From: Clytia hemisphaerica
Taxonomy: Eukaryota > Cnidaria > Hydrozoa > Leptothecata > Clytiidae
NCBI GenBank assembly: GCA_902728285.1
Contig: CACVBU010000414.1
Coordinates: forward strand, 248,001 to 312,000
Direction: 5' to 3'
DNA length: 64,000 bases
Both the position numbers and the translations under genes were made by a program. The notes under the pieces were generated by a model, which saw only the letters and a program-made list of their open reading frames with translations, was not told the origin of the DNA and did no database searches. This document shows positions 52,831 through 64,000 of this stretch, piece by piece; the first letter of the stretch is position 1; every line of letters begins with the position of its first letter.

Positions 52831-55800
52831 TTATTGTATCAACCCTTGTCTCTTCATAGTCCTGTATTTATCTTTGAGCGCAACGTTCGTTCTTGATTCA
52901 TGAAATTTGAAGTGTTTCAAAATGTTATTCCAATCGCCAACACCAAACCGTTCGATACCTGCGATTAGACTCTTTTCTTCGTATGCTTGAAATTTCACAC
53001 GCGCGCTCTTCTTTTTAAATGTAACATCTAAATTGGGAAAACAAGGAAAATAAATGTTTTAACAGTTCGTTTACGTTATTTCCAGGTTACAATGCTAAAA
53101 AGTGACAATATGTAGATTTTTTAGAAAGTCTTCTCTCAAGTTTTAATACTCCAGGCTACATTCCCGGAGGAATTTTAAGACGTTGGTTACATTGTATAGT
53201 TCATACAAACTTTTCTAAATTTTCTTCTTCAAACAAAAACTTAGCCTAACAAACATAGAAAAACAGTATTAAAAAAGGATGACCAAACCCGAGACAACTG
53301 ATATTATTGAATTTACTCATTTCTAAAAACAGGTCCCATACAATAAAGAGACAGGCAAAATCACCAACCTCTATTCCCGACTCTTCTATTTCGATTATTA
53401 TCATCATCAACATCGTCATTAACAACGATGGAGTCCCATTGCACTGATTCTCCCTCTTCTTGCATTTCTTCATGTCTCTCCATCCTAGTGTTGTTTACAT
53501 CTTCCCTTGAGCTGGAGGGTTGGGAACCAGTTCTAGAGAGAAGATTTTAAAAATTTGGTGGTAATGGATCCAAATTATTGAAAAGAATTAACACTTTTAA
53601 AAAGAGAGATTACTCTTGTCAGACCAGACAGAGAAAATAGTTATAGAAACGAAAAAACATAACTGTATCAGCTATCATCTAAATATCGTTTTTGGTAAAA
53701 GAACTCCAATCCCACCAATAAAGAAAAGGCAAAATAGCGGGGCGGAACTGTTCTGTTGTTATTGAAATATCGCCCACTTACCTTCCGCCCCTGCTTGATA
53801 TTGGCGATGATTCCGGCTGTGATTTACGTTTGTTGGGTGATCGGGTATATGATACGTATCTATCATGTTTGCGTGATGTTCTTGCTAGGGATACTGGCGA
53901 ATTATTTTGATTACGTGATGTAGCATTTCTTCCAGCGTCTGTGTCCTGTGAATTGCAAAATATCTAGCTTTAAATTTCCATGGGTTTACATTTAGCTTTT
54001 GAACTGTTTTACAGTTTAAAAAGATGGGGAAAACTTTTGTTAAACAACTTTTGTTGATATAACTACTGATGAATCTATAGATTGTCATATGAGAATCACT
54101 TTTGACGAAAACTTTGAATCAGTTCTTGTCAAAATTAAAGAGGGGCTGTTTTGAAGAATTTTGACGAGAACTCGTGTTGGCGAGTGATAATCAGTTCCTC
54201 ATTTTCCACAACATACACCAGATAAAGTCATACCTGTTCATCTTGTGTGAGAGCATGATCCAGATCACCATGGTAACAATTCGTTTTCCGTTTTATGATT
54301 GACGAGTTTCTATTGAGAGCAAGCAAAGGATATATATAAAAAAAGAGTCAATAAGGAGAATTCTGTAATTGATTGCAATAACAAGTTACATAAAAGAGCG
54401 AGGACTGGTTCCGATCTGACGCCAAGAAGTCGTTGCATTGATGATTTAGCATTATTCGTGCTCTCTTTAACGAGTTGCTAGATTGATGGTATTATCTAAA
54501 AATCAGGGTTTCAAAGAAAAATTTATCAAAGAAATAAAAAAAAACCTTTCTCTCTCAGAACATTTTGTTGAAGATTTCGGAGAAGGGCTTTCTTTTTGAG
54601 AATCACAAAGCTCCAGTGTTGATGTGTTTTGAAGTCTTTTCTTTTTGGGTGATGAAGGTTTGTTGTTGGAAGTTGTAAGCAAGAGTTTTTTTGGCGAACC
54701 ATACAAAGACTTTCGTTTGCTGGTGTAAGTGATCGGTTGCACTGCCATTGTTTGACGCTGTTTAGTTTGATCACTGATATTGAAAAAAAAAATAGTTGAT
54801 TACTTGTTGCATTATCCATTCAATTTGATACCCATTGTAATCAAAAAATGTAGATCAGTGCTCAGCATTACATCACTTTTACATGGGCTGGTTTTTCGGA
54901 AGAATTGACAAAAAGAAAAAATTCGTATGTTGAAGTCATTGCAGCTGGACCAGTAAAAAGAAGTTTTGAAAATATCTTTCAATCTAGGTATTGTAAAAAC
55001 AACAAAAAACAAGGGACATTTAATGAATGATTAAATATAGATGGAATTAAACATGGCGTTCCTTTTTTTCTTTCTTTCTTTACCTTTTTGCTTTTGGTTT
55101 TCCATTTGGTGCATTTTTCTTTTGTCTCTTATCATCATTTTCGGCTGAGGCATTAACATCATTTTCTTCTGATGCATTAATATAAGGCGACATTCTTTTG
55201 GCTGCATCATTAAATCTGGCCTCGATATCCCGTGGATCCTCATTGAAATGTTCACCCATTTTCGAAAACATGGATGTAGTAATAGAGTTCAATTCGTCTT
55301 CGATTTCTCGCAATATTTCTTGTTCATCATCGTCATCAATTTCGTCGTTTGTTACCGAGGAAAGTTTTTCGGGTGGATTCTGCGAAGGCTTAGCATTTAA
55401 TTGTTCTGCGTCTTGTAGCCGACGACTTCTGAGAGTTCTAGTACTTGAGACCTCAACAAGTAATCTTTGTGTAGAACTTGAATTCGATTCTTCTGTGACG
55501 TGTTGCTGGCTGACGCTGATGGGTGACATCTCATCAGATGATTTCTGGGTAGTATTTGAACTCATGAGAGAGTTTGACAATATGTCCACATCTTCAGTGA
55601 CTGGTTGTCGATCACCTCTCAGAGAACTATCACACGAATTCTCATCAACCTTGTCCTCTAAGGACTTTTGATGATCCTGTTTTTGATTTACCGGGTTGAC
55701 TTGCCCATTCGATGGACTTGAAGCGATTTTTTGTTGGAGGTTTTGTTGGAGGTGGTGTAGGGAGATTAGGTCCTCATCATCATCAGACTTATCTCCCTCA

Positions 55801-58800
55801 TCATGATTAACCTCCGACGAACGAATTTTGGGTGATTTTTGGGTAGCCTTCTGATTTGACTCTTCCTTATCCATTTTGTTTATGAGTTGTGCAGATCTTT
55901 TAGGTGATCTGTCATCAATTACATCTGTTCCTGCTATTTCTTGCAGCGCATTTCTTTGCAGAGATCTTTTATGAGAACTATTTTTGCGTGCAGTCTTTTC
56001 CTCTATCAATTGTTGATCAGCGTCATTTACAAGTGTTCTTTTTTGAGTACCAATCTCTTTGGATGTTTCTTTTGCGTCTGATGGGTTAGAGGATTCTAAA
56101 GTATTTGTGGGTTTTGGCGAACTTCGACTGTTGCGTTTTCTGATTTTGTTTTGATAACCTTGGATCTTTTGAGGCCTTGAGCGCAATATTCTAGTGTGAC
56201 CTTCATCACGTGACATAGATTGAGATTCATCATCATCATCCTCATTATTTACAGCTTTCGTTTTGGATGTTTGAGATGAAATATTGCCAGAGTTTCTTTC
56301 GCTTCCACCTTCTTCAGAAGATGATTGTGAGATCAATCGAGTTCGTTTCCTGGAAGTAAAAACAAGAAAGAAGATTCTAAGGTTTTGCAGACTCGTGCAA
56401 TTTATTTAGAAATTTACACCAAAATAAAAGCAGAAAAATAAGAAAGATAGAAAACTTCAATTTTGTAATGTGATGGATTCTCTCATCGATTTCAGTAAAA
56501 TAATATATTGTAATATTGAGTAGCTAGATAGACTTGAGCAAAAACAAAATGTCAAAAAAGAGTTGCGATTGATGCGTACAAATAAATGAGTGAAAAAAAA
56601 AATCATTGATGCTTAATAAATTGTTAATGGGCTGTAAGCAACCTTATAAAAATGTGTAAATAAGGAAATGCGTAGCTACAACACAAATAGATAGAACCCC
56701 TTCTTTTTTCAACTTTTTTTCCACTTTAATATTTTTTGCATAAACTTTGTGTAGTAGCTCTATTTGTACAAACTTTAGGCACTGTCTCAATATTTTCCAT
56801 CTGTCACATACATAAATATTTTACACGCCGGCTTATTAAGGATTGATAAATGCTATTGACTTGAAATTTAGACCAGTGCTAGATATTCGCCATTTCAGCA
56901 AAATGGTACAAGTTTCACTTTTAGCGAAAATACTGATCTGCAAAATACCAACAGCACAAGCGACCAATTGCATTTGGCCAATTTTTGCAAATAATCTCAG
57001 ATTTTTAAGACCTATCAATGGTACTCCTGTATTCCTGAAAGGGATGTGTATTTTACTGACAAACAGTGAAACTATTTCTTGGTATATTTTGCTTCTTTTT
57101 CTGACAAGTAGACCAATTTAATAAAACATTCTTTCAGCCATATAGTCATTTTGGTCAGTAAAAAATCAGTATTTAACTGTAGCCAATGTTATGTAGAGAA
57201 ACAACGAATTATACTAACCTTTTCATAGTAGATTTCGGGATGGCTTCTTGGCTTCCCTCTTCAACACCTCCATGCTGGGTAGATCTTTGTTTCTCTCTTT
57301 CATCCAAGAGAACTGACATCTGCAAAGTAAAATGTTTTATTATTTGAATATGAAAGGGAGACGGTAGAATTATCAAAAGAATTTTTCAAATGTGAAAAAG
57401 TTGCTTTCTTTTGTTTAAAGTCTGAAAGTCACCCATAGTCTTATAGGCTTTGTCAATAACAAGATGACAATACCATATCTAGAAAGAACAATTTCAGCAA
57501 AAAACGAATCTGACTTACAAAGGTGTCTAACTTAGGTTTTTGCTGTTCTTTTAAGAATTGTTTTACAAGCTTTTTCAAATGTGACTGAATATTGCCGTTG
57601 TCTTGTTTTTCTGCTGATGATACAATCTAAAATAAAATAATTTTAGCAATGTTATTTAACTCAATCAGAATAAAATTCAATAAAGTTCCTCTCTCTTCTC
57701 TTTATCTTCTATTGAACTCTATCAGAAGAAAAAAAAAAGTAATGAAAAAAACAAAAAAAAAATGAAAAAAGTAACACAACAAATAAGTGAATAACCGTCA
57801 CCATCCATATAAAAAAACAAGCCCGTCTCTTTTTAAAATGGTAAACATGGCAGTTTTGCCTAGAGGAGATTGCGTAGTATGTTACTGATATGAGATGGTA
57901 GCTTTCGTAGCAGATGGAATTTACAGTCTTTCTTTTGAAGTTGTTGTCTACTTACCTTTTTTGGTCGCAGATAAACGCGCACGACTCAAGCGATTTGATC
58001 GCTGAGTGCTTTTCTCCTTCCATTGAAAATTAGATTTACTTTGATTTCTTTCGAAAACAATTGTACATGATGAAAACAAACACAAAATTAGTATGTTTAC
58101 AATAGATGAGATGTACAGCTTTGCGCACAAAGTTTTCAACTTTCAAAAAAGCGTTCACAGCGTCAAGCCTTATAGGATCCATTTATCCAATTTATGCAAT
58201 AAAAGCTAAGAAGTGGACAACGACCTTTAGAGTCCAGTGCACATAAAATTACTTGCAAAATTACCATGATGTAGAGAAATAAGATGGAAATGACCTAACC
58301 TTACTCTTACCTTTATGTATTCTTTAATTTTTTCTGAATGTTTGCTGTTCTTGAATTCATCATTTATCTGTAAAAAAAGAAAGTAAATGCTATATTTGAG
58401 TTAAAATTACCTACTCTCAGGTACCTAATAGGGATTGGAATAAGCGGGGGGGGGGGTATAAAAAATCTCAAAACTTAATAATAAGCAGGGGGTTGGAATA
58501 AAAATGTCCTGGGTGGAAACTTTTTGCAAAATGAGGCTAATACAGCAGAATTAGGATAAAAGAGGAAACTTTAAAAAACATTGTCCCAAAAATTAATTGG
58601 CGGGGGGAGGACAGCTATTATGTACCCAAGAGTAATGATTGTAATATCCAGTAAAAGTAAAAGATCAATTTCAAATCTTAACAACATACCATTCCAAGCA
58701 GCTTCTGAAGCGAAGAGGAATCATCAGGTTCAAAACTTTGATTAATCAGATCAATAATAACTGCATATTCTTTCAGACGTGGAATCGTTTGTTCGTTCGT

Positions 58801-59163
58801 TTCATCTATTTAAGATTGAGACAAAACTTTATGAAGAAAAAGAAACCTTGAACACAAAAAATGCCTTTTTAAACACTTTTTTCCAATGAAAAATGAATAA
58901 CTTTTATAGAGGCACCTTACCCAAAGATTGAAGAAGCTTCTAATAATTAAATTAAATGAGAGAAGATAAGTGAAAACCTCAAAATCAACCAGAATTTACA
59001 ATCTTCCAAAGCAAAAAGACCTGTTTGATCGCTATATTTTGGGTTCCACGTTTACGAACCCCACCCCCTTCAAACAATGTCAACTTGGCAATCAAACTTA
59101 ATCTCAAGATATTCAACCCTTCATTGCTCGCTGTAAATATTCCATCACTGCTTCATCAGCCAT
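52831..59163 (-). CDS. TRF-like telobox Myb protein, putative telomere-binding factor (13 exons)
   Basis: Exons: 59163-59118, 59031-59000, 58939-58921, 58805-58690, 58367-58311, 57626-57519, 57319-57219, 56349-55084, 54773-54546, 54309-54234, 53945-53782, 53532-53369, 53027-52831. All phases agree (857 residues). The first three exons are very short and the exon 1 and exon 9 donors (GG/GTTGAA, AAAG/GTTTTT) are weak. The last 60 residues form a Myb/SANT helix-turn-helix: KFQAYEEKSLIAGIERFGVG then DWNNILKHFKF and VALKDKYRTMKRQGL. The final stretch is the telobox (V-x-x-K-D-K/R-x-R-T-M-K) of TRF1/TRF2, which binds double-stranded TTAGGG repeats. Residues 1-170 look helical and could be a reduced TRFH dimerisation domain, but I cannot confirm that. 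Residues about 170-790 are acidic, Ser/Gln/Lys-rich and disordered, with RSPKRS and LRSRRL patches. Telomere function is inferred from the telobox. Confidence 0.82.
58414..58632. mobile_element. TA-flanked MITE, family 1 (copy 2)
   Basis: Begins CTCTCAGGTACCTAATAGGG and ends (other strand) CTCTTGGGTACATAATAGCT, with TA outside both. Interior matches 279-560 in reverse orientation. Sits in intron 4 of the telobox gene, 47 bases from the exon 5 acceptor. Confidence 0.85.
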
Positions 59164-59650
59164 CTTAGTTTTTGCTACGACTCGCATAGTTTTAATTTCT
59201 AAACTTTTTCACCCAAATTCCCGGAAGTTATTATCTCCATAATATAAAGTGGCAAAAAAAACTGACGTCTACAATAGTTTCTAGACCGTGCGGGCTGTCA
59301 ATCAAAGAGAACCCGAGGTATAAACTTTGGGCCTTTGTTTTGGTTTTCAAAACAGCTGAGTTGATCAAAAAGAAACATGGCAAAGTAACATTCAGCATGG
59401 AATGAACTTATCTAAAATTGATTTTTCTGGTGAGAATTTCTTTGACAATAAAAATAAATGTCTACAAATGTCCACTGTAGGATCATTTTTCAAAAAAATA
59501 AATTTAGCATTTCCCGTTTTTACCCTATGTAAACGAACGTGTTTTGAGCTTCTGAACAAGGGACACGTGAGTTTAAAAAATAATGCACACCGAACGCACT
59601 GGACTCAAGTCTGGTGTTGAGTTTTCCGGTGTTAAAATGGTGTCCAACTT

Positions 59651-59710
59651 AACAATGTTGACCAAGTAAAGTACCTTGGCGTAACCATAACGAAAAATCT
59701 AAATTGGCAT
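59651..59710 (+). pseudogene. LINE reverse-transcriptase relic (about 20 codons)
   Basis: Translates to NNVDQVKYLGVTITKNLNWH, the K-YLGV-x-L-x-W motif near the end of CR1/jockey-like RT domains (compare AKYFGVEIHKKLKW in the LINE at 25 kb). Nothing further is preserved. It flanks the BEL/Pao 3' LTR, so the retroelement probably landed in an old LINE. Confidence 0.7.
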
Positions 59711-59815
59711 GTCTGAAGTTACTATTTGACATCAAGAATAACTCAAAATTTGTGGACGATCAATTAAAGCCAGCACGTGTAGCGTCAGGATGAGATTGAA
59801 TAAACAATAACGCCG

Positions 59816-60589
59816 TGTTTGTAACACTGTTCAGTGCATTAATTTATTGATGTGTAGTAATGTAGTGTTCAAACTGAAAATAAAAATTGAAAAATACTAA
59901 GTCTAATGAATCTAACTTAGGTACAAAAGGATGTAAGTCTATGAGAACAAAAGTAGAAGTAGAAAACAGCAAATGTATAAATGAATGATTGAAGTACTAA
60001 TATAATGTAAAAGAAAATCTAACTTAACTTAACTTAGGTGCCACAAATAGAGACAGAGAAAAGAAACAAAAAACTGCTGGCCTGAGGTAGAATGCTGTAA
60101 GCAGGCAGCAGAACACAGGGTGTGTCAAGACTAACACCAACTGTGTGAAAATGAAAATTGAATGTGCTTGTATATGTGAGTAACTAAAGAGACTATTGAT
60201 TGATTTCATTTGATTTGAGTTGACATCATGTCAGAGGAGGTCTTCACTCCTTGAAGTCTCTGTTGAAGTGAGGTCTGAGTGATGATGTGGCATTTATAGG
60301 CAGATCAAAAAGTCTAATTTACAGACCAAAATAAATTATGAGAAAAATTGGAATAAATTATAACAAAAGGAAATGCATATCAAATTGACATAAATTGAAT
60401 GAATAAAATACTGACCAAATGCTTATCAAACACAGAAAAATGCAGAATAACCAAAATGGTGGGAAAAGTGAAATAAAATGCAGACCAAACAAAAACAAAC
60501 AAAATGGCTGCACACTGAAAAAGGTGAGAGTGTTTGATTGACCAAAAATGGATTAAAACTAAGGTTTATGCCTTAACACTCCCCCAACA
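59816..60589 (-). repeat. 3' LTR of the BEL/Pao element
   Basis: Reverse strand starts TGTTGGGGGAGTGTTAAGGC, a typical BEL/Pao LTR start, and is proposed to end ...TTACAAACA at 59816 (TG...CA ends). The 5' boundary is secure from the motif. The 3' boundary is inferred and needs the other LTR. A poly-A run (21 bases on the reverse strand, about 60606-60626) lies between the pol stop and the LTR. Confidence 0.72.
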
Positions 60590-60695
60590 GAATGAAAAAT
60601 AAGATTTTTTTTTTTTTTTTTTTGATATATTAGAAAATTTTAATTTTTTGAGTTATCCAATTGTTTCATCAAATCTATTTCATCCACACCACGTA

Positions 60696-63600
60696 TCAAA
60701 ACCAACGAACAAACTGATCGATGGGTCTCACGTTTGACTTTCTCGGTTGAATTTTGATACTGCACAATAACATCCCGAATCTTTCCATCACGTCCTTTAT
60801 TGATGCTCTTAACGATTCCAAATTGTTGGTTCGTAGAATCTTGTCGGTGTCATTTGTGACTGTTAAGGGCTCTGAGGGTGAGCGGTCGTTGTTGCGGCCG
60901 AGGAGTAGGCGGTTCGGGGTGATCAAATCTGACATCTCGAACTCCTTGAAGTTGCCAACGGCCAATGGCAGATTGTTGATTGAGTTCGAGATTGTTGATG
61001 CCAGTGTCTCCCAATGAAGAATGGACAAACGTTGATTTCCGGCAGTTTTATCGATCGACTTCTTGATCTCCTGAATCTTTCTTTCTACACGTCCGTTGAC
61101 ATTATGTCCACCAACAGGACATGTCTCAAAATCGATATTCATTTTTGAATGAAGGTGCTGTTGTAGGTCGACGAAGTTAAGTTGCATTGTTTCACAACCC
61201 TTTACGAGCTGACTTCCTTCATCAACGAGAAGCTTTTTCGGGTAACCAACCTCACAGGCTAGTCGTGTAAATGCTTGGAGAAATGACGTTGTGTTGTAGC
61301 TGTCCATGACTTTGATTTTGACAGCTGTGGTTGTAGCGCAGCAGAAAACGAGTAGCCAGATCTTCACAGTGGTGCGCTTGTGATGTTCTGAATAGGACTG
61401 AAATGGTCCAGCAAGATCAGTCTGGGCGACAAAGAAGGCAGGGGCAATCTTTAGGTTGTCTTCTGAGAGTGGTCCCATTATGACTTGGAATTTCCTTTTT
61501 AATAGATAACGACATCGAGGACAAGAGGAGCGTATTTTGTTGTACTTCGTTTTGTTGGTGAATTGTTTGACTTCAGAGGTTGCCTTTTTGAAGTAGTAGG
61601 ATTTGGCTCGTTCAATATCCGCATCATTTAGGAGTAGGTGTCTTTCCTTGGTAGAAGCTGAGGGATTTGGTTTGTGAAATTTTTTGAAGCTATTGATGAA
61701 TTTAAGTACGTAAGCCATCACTCTGATTACATGGTTGAAATTTCTCCAATTGGGGTCGATCAAATAATTTGAGTATTTGTAGTGATTTGAAACGGCTTCT
61801 GGAATCATTGACTTGGTTGAAGATATGTAGCATTCGATACCTTCCTTGTGTACTTCTTCTCTTGACTCTTTCTTAAGATGTTGTTTCTCTTGCGCTGTCA
61901 GTGAGATGTCAGTAGTAGTCATGGCTGGGAAGTCCGAAGGGTTGCTTCTCATCCATTCATATCCGTTGATCCACTTTGAATATTGGTCAACATCTTGGAT
62001 GGCTGTGCATCTTCTAGTGCCCAAGTCTGCAATCATGTCCTCTGATCTGACATATTTCCATTGGGATGTGTCTGTAAATCTGTGGACTTCAGATACTCTG
62101 TTTCTTGTCCATTGCTTTAAATTCAGGTTAAGGTTACAAATCCAATAGAGACTGATCTGAGAATCTGTAAATTTGATGCTCGACTTGTGTTTATCCTTCA
62201 GGGCTTGTTTGATTGTATGACCAGAGTGTGCATTGATCATCGCTGCATATAGCTCTGCACGTGGTTGAGTGTATTCATCTGAAATGAGTTTGGATCTACC
62301 AAAGATGAATTGACAGGTGAATGATCCATCCTTCTTCTTGAATCGAACATATATAGCGACACAAATGAGGCTTTTGCTTGCATCCCCAAAGTCAAGCGTC
62401 TGAATGTCCAAACTTGCAGCATCTTCTGGTACAACGGCTCTTTGATACTTGATTTGTTTGATTTCATTCATCATATCGAAATGGTCAAGCCAAATGGTCC
62501 GGATGTTATCGGGAAGAGCATCATCCCAATCCAATTTCCGAGTGACAAGGTCGTGAAGATCTAGTTTCATGGTGGCAACAATCGGTGTGATTAAACCAGT
62601 GATGTCGTAGAGTTCAGCTACCTTGGCCACGCATTGTCGTCGAGTTAGGTTCTCAGGTACCGTAGATACAAGTGTTGGTTTGCGACCTCGTGATTTTTTG
62701 GCGAAGTTGAGTTCTTGCACATCGAGAGAGATTTGATCTTTGAGTGGAAACCACTTGAGTCCAGCCACTCCAACCGATTGACCATCAGCAGATAGAGACT
62801 CTTGAGGAGGTCTTGATGAAAATGTGAAGCCTTTGAGGCCGAAGCCACCGTGATTGACAGCAACTTCTAGATCGTCTGCTATTGATTGGACTTCTGTCAT
62901 GCCTGATGAACCTGACAAACAATCGTCCACGTACACATCTTCGGAAACAATCTTGTGGACGGTAGGATATCGGTCCTTGAGGATTCGGGCTGTCTCTCGC
63001 AATCCTCTCTCCGCTTGGTTGCCGCTTGACTTGATTCCATAAATGAGTGTTTTTATGACCTTCTCTTCTGGGGGCTGTGAAGGGTCCAGTGAGTCTTGCC
63101 AGAGATATCGTTGGAGTCCCCAGTGACATTGGTCCAATTTGATGGAGTTATACATTTTTTGTACATCAGTGTGGAATACCACAGAGTGGCACCTCCACCG
63201 CACAAATATATCAACCAATCGATTCATACTGTTGCGTCCTTTTGCCAAGATGTCATTCAGAGAGAATCCTGTGTCGGTGGGCATTGAGGCGTCGAATACC
63301 ACTCTGCATGGCGTTGACACCGAACTCTCCTTCCAAACGGCACGCCATGGTATGAAATTCTGGTAAGGTGATTCTTTGAGGATTTGTTGAGATTCTGTTG
63401 ATAGATTTTTGACGTAATCTACATATCCAAGCTTCTGAAGTTTTTGTTCCGAATGGAGGATGTCTTCTCTATCTTTGGTGTTCTTTGCGAGGCGATGAAC
63501 TTGTTGGTTGTAGACCTTCAGTGCGATATGTCGATTTGGTTGCAAACGGTGTGTTGGGTCAGCCATCAGTGGGAGGGTGGCAATTGATTGGTGATTTTGT

Positions 63601-63999
63601 ACATCGACTGTGACGGAATCATTTATGATCTGCTGCTCTGTTTCCTCCTTGATGCTCATGATTTCGTTTGGTTGGTTGCGACACGTCTCACATCCTCTAC
63701 AATTAACACAGCGAAATGACCATTCGCTGCCAGCACGTTCCGCTTCATTGAATGTGATGAGCTTCTGAACATCAACATCATCGTCTTCGTCAAGTGTGTT
63801 GTTGCTAGTGACGTCACCGATGGTTGCAGAATATCCGAGCATGCGCACATCTGGGTTGACTTGATAGCCATTTCGAAAGAGAGCCAATTGATTGGAGATG
63901 AAGTGTGTGGAGAGGTGACTTGAGCCAACATTGTTGAAGACCTCATGAGGTCCTCCGATGACACCAGTGGAACCGTCTGCGTTGATGAATTGAGATCGG
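60696..63999 (-). CDS. pol: BEL/Pao polyprotein (protease end, RT, RNase H, integrase), 5' partial
   Basis: The frame is open from the window edge to the stop at 60696. A retropepsin-tail-like segment (TGVIGGPHEVF...ISNQLALF) comes first. A CRGCETC/CVNC cysteine cluster follows, then the Pao RT domain with WRAVWKESSVSTPCRVVFDA, HTDVQKMYN and the catalytic YVDDCLSG. RNase H (GDASKSLICVAIYV, RAELYAAMI, KFTDSQISLYW) is next. The integrase has CPRCRYLLKRK zinc-finger Cys, then TDLAGPF, LVDEGSQ and VERKIQE carrying the D, D and E catalytic positions. No frameshift or stop is seen. True start lies outside the window; internal ATGs are not starts. Confidence 0.95.
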   Translation of the reverse strand, partial: RSQFINADGSTGVIGGPHEVFNNVGSSHLSTHFISNQLALFRNGYQVNPDVRMLGYSATIGDVTSNNTLDEDDDVDVQKLITFNEAERAGSEWSFRCVNCRGCETCRNQPNEIMSIKEETEQQIINDSVTVDVQNHQSIATLPLMADPTHRLQPNRHIALKVYNQQVHRLAKNTKDREDILHSEQKLQKLGYVDYVKNLSTESQQILKESPYQNFIPWRAVWKESSVSTPCRVVFDASMPTDTGFSLNDILAKGRNSMNRLVDIFVRWRCHSVVFHTDVQKMYNSIKLDQCHWGLQRYLWQDSLDPSQPPEEKVIKTLIYGIKSSGNQAERGLRETARILKDRYPTVHKIVSEDVYVDDCLSGSSGMTEVQSIADDLEVAVNHGGFGLKGFTFSSRPPQESLSADGQSVGVAGLKWFPLKDQISLDVQELNFAKKSRGRKPTLVSTVPENLTRRQCVAKVAELYDITGLITPIVATMKLDLHDLVTRKLDWDDALPDNIRTIWLDHFDMMNEIKQIKYQRAVVPEDAASLDIQTLDFGDASKSLICVAIYVRFKKKDGSFTCQFIFGRSKLISDEYTQPRAELYAAMINAHSGHTIKQALKDKHKSSIKFTDSQISLYWICNLNLNLKQWTRNRVSEVHRFTDTSQWKYVRSEDMIADLGTRRCTAIQDVDQYSKWINGYEWMRSNPSDFPAMTTTDISLTAQEKQHLKKESREEVHKEGIECYISSTKSMIPEAVSNHYKYSNYLIDPNWRNFNHVIRVMAYVLKFINSFKKFHKPNPSASTKERHLLLNDADIERAKSYYFKKATSEVKQFTNKTKYNKIRSSCPRCRYLLKRKFQVIMGPLSEDNLKIAPAFFVAQTDLAGPFQSYSEHHKRTTVKIWLLVFCCATTTAVKIKVMDSYNTTSFLQAFTRLACEVGYPKKLLVDEGSQLVKGCETMQLNFVDLQQHLHSKMNIDFETCPVGGHNVNGRVERKIQEIKKSIDKTAGNQRLSILHWETLASTISNSINNLPLAVGNFKEFEMSDLITPNRLLLGRNNDRSPSEPLTVTNDTDKILRTNNLESLRASIKDVMERFGMLLCSIKIQPRKSNVRPIDQFVRWF

Positions 64000-64000
64000 T

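Larger units (their letters stand above)
59816..64000 (-). mobile_element. BEL/Pao LTR retrotransposon, 3' part
   Basis: On the reverse strand the order is protease tail, reverse transcriptase, RNase H, integrase, then 3' LTR. The 5' LTR, gag and most of the protease lie beyond the right window edge. The pol frame is uninterrupted over about 1,100 codons, suggesting a young copy. It is immediately followed by an old LINE relic. Confidence 0.95.

Noticed and set aside
54503..54748. Separate small basic protein on the reverse strand
   Set aside because: It is part of telobox gene exon 9, which joins in phase to both neighbours.
57956..58001. Exon-like segment ending AAAAAG/GTAAGT between telobox gene exons 5 and 6
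   Set aside because: Joining it in any phase creates a stop in itself or in the next exon, whereas exons 5 and 6 join directly in phase.
1..64000. CRISPR array, operon or prophage
   Set aside because: Introns, LTR/LINE/SINE elements and TA/TTAA MITEs show animal nuclear DNA; the tandem repeats lack conserved repeat/unique spacer structure.

Overview
The window looks like nuclear DNA of an animal. It is AT-rich, its protein genes are split by GT-AG introns, and it carries metazoan-type families: an LHFPL tetraspanner, a class C GPCR, a CNTD1-type cyclin, peroxisomal sarcosine oxidase and a telobox (TRF-like) Myb protein. There is a BEL/Pao LTR element, a CR1/jockey-like LINE, a tRNA-derived SINE and many short inverted-repeat DNA transposons (MITEs). 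A non-bilaterian such as a cnidarian would fit, but nothing here fixes the species.

Layout. 0-5 kb: transposon-rich, with a 1.5 kb terminal-inverted-repeat element carrying a nested MITE. 5.2-6.5 kb: two-exon LHFPL-like gene (+). 7-10 kb: piggyBac-like MITE, a foldback, and a 42-base piece of the 28S rRNA 5' end. 10.0-12.7 kb: two-exon class C GPCR (-). 13.9-18.4 kb: four-exon orphan coiled-coil gene (+), all introns phase 0. 19.5-20.6 kb: Tigger/pogo relic with a nested MITE, then a tRNA-derived SINE. 20.6-23.2 kb: CNTD1-like cyclin (-), last exon not found. 23.3-26.4 kb: broken LINE with a TIR element in its 3' region. 29.0-51.4 kb: nine-exon PIPOX gene (-), complete, ending in the peroxisomal signal SHL. 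52.8-59.2 kb: thirteen-exon gene (-) ending in a TRF-type telobox Myb domain. 59.8-64.0 kb: 3' LTR and pol of a BEL/Pao element (-), running off the right edge.

The PIPOX gene has two unusual parts. Its 13 kb third intron contains an intronless MFS transporter on the opposite strand and a 5.4 kb block enclosed by ~690-base inverted repeats. That block holds coding exons of unknown function and a cupin-like ORF. Three coding exons in it are each split by a different MITE (hAT-like, 3-bp-TSD, TTAA), and a fourth MITE sits inside a stop codon. In all three split exons, conceptual removal of the element with one target-site copy restores the frame. Secondly, the first PIPOX intron contains about ten tandem copies of the 3' end of exon 1 together with its splice donor.

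Exon boundaries were read by eye from splice sites, phase continuity and family resemblance. They agree in phase across PIPOX, the telobox gene, CNTD1, the GPCR, LHFPL and the coiled-coil gene. No tRNA gene (apart from the SINE head) and no CRISPR array was seen.
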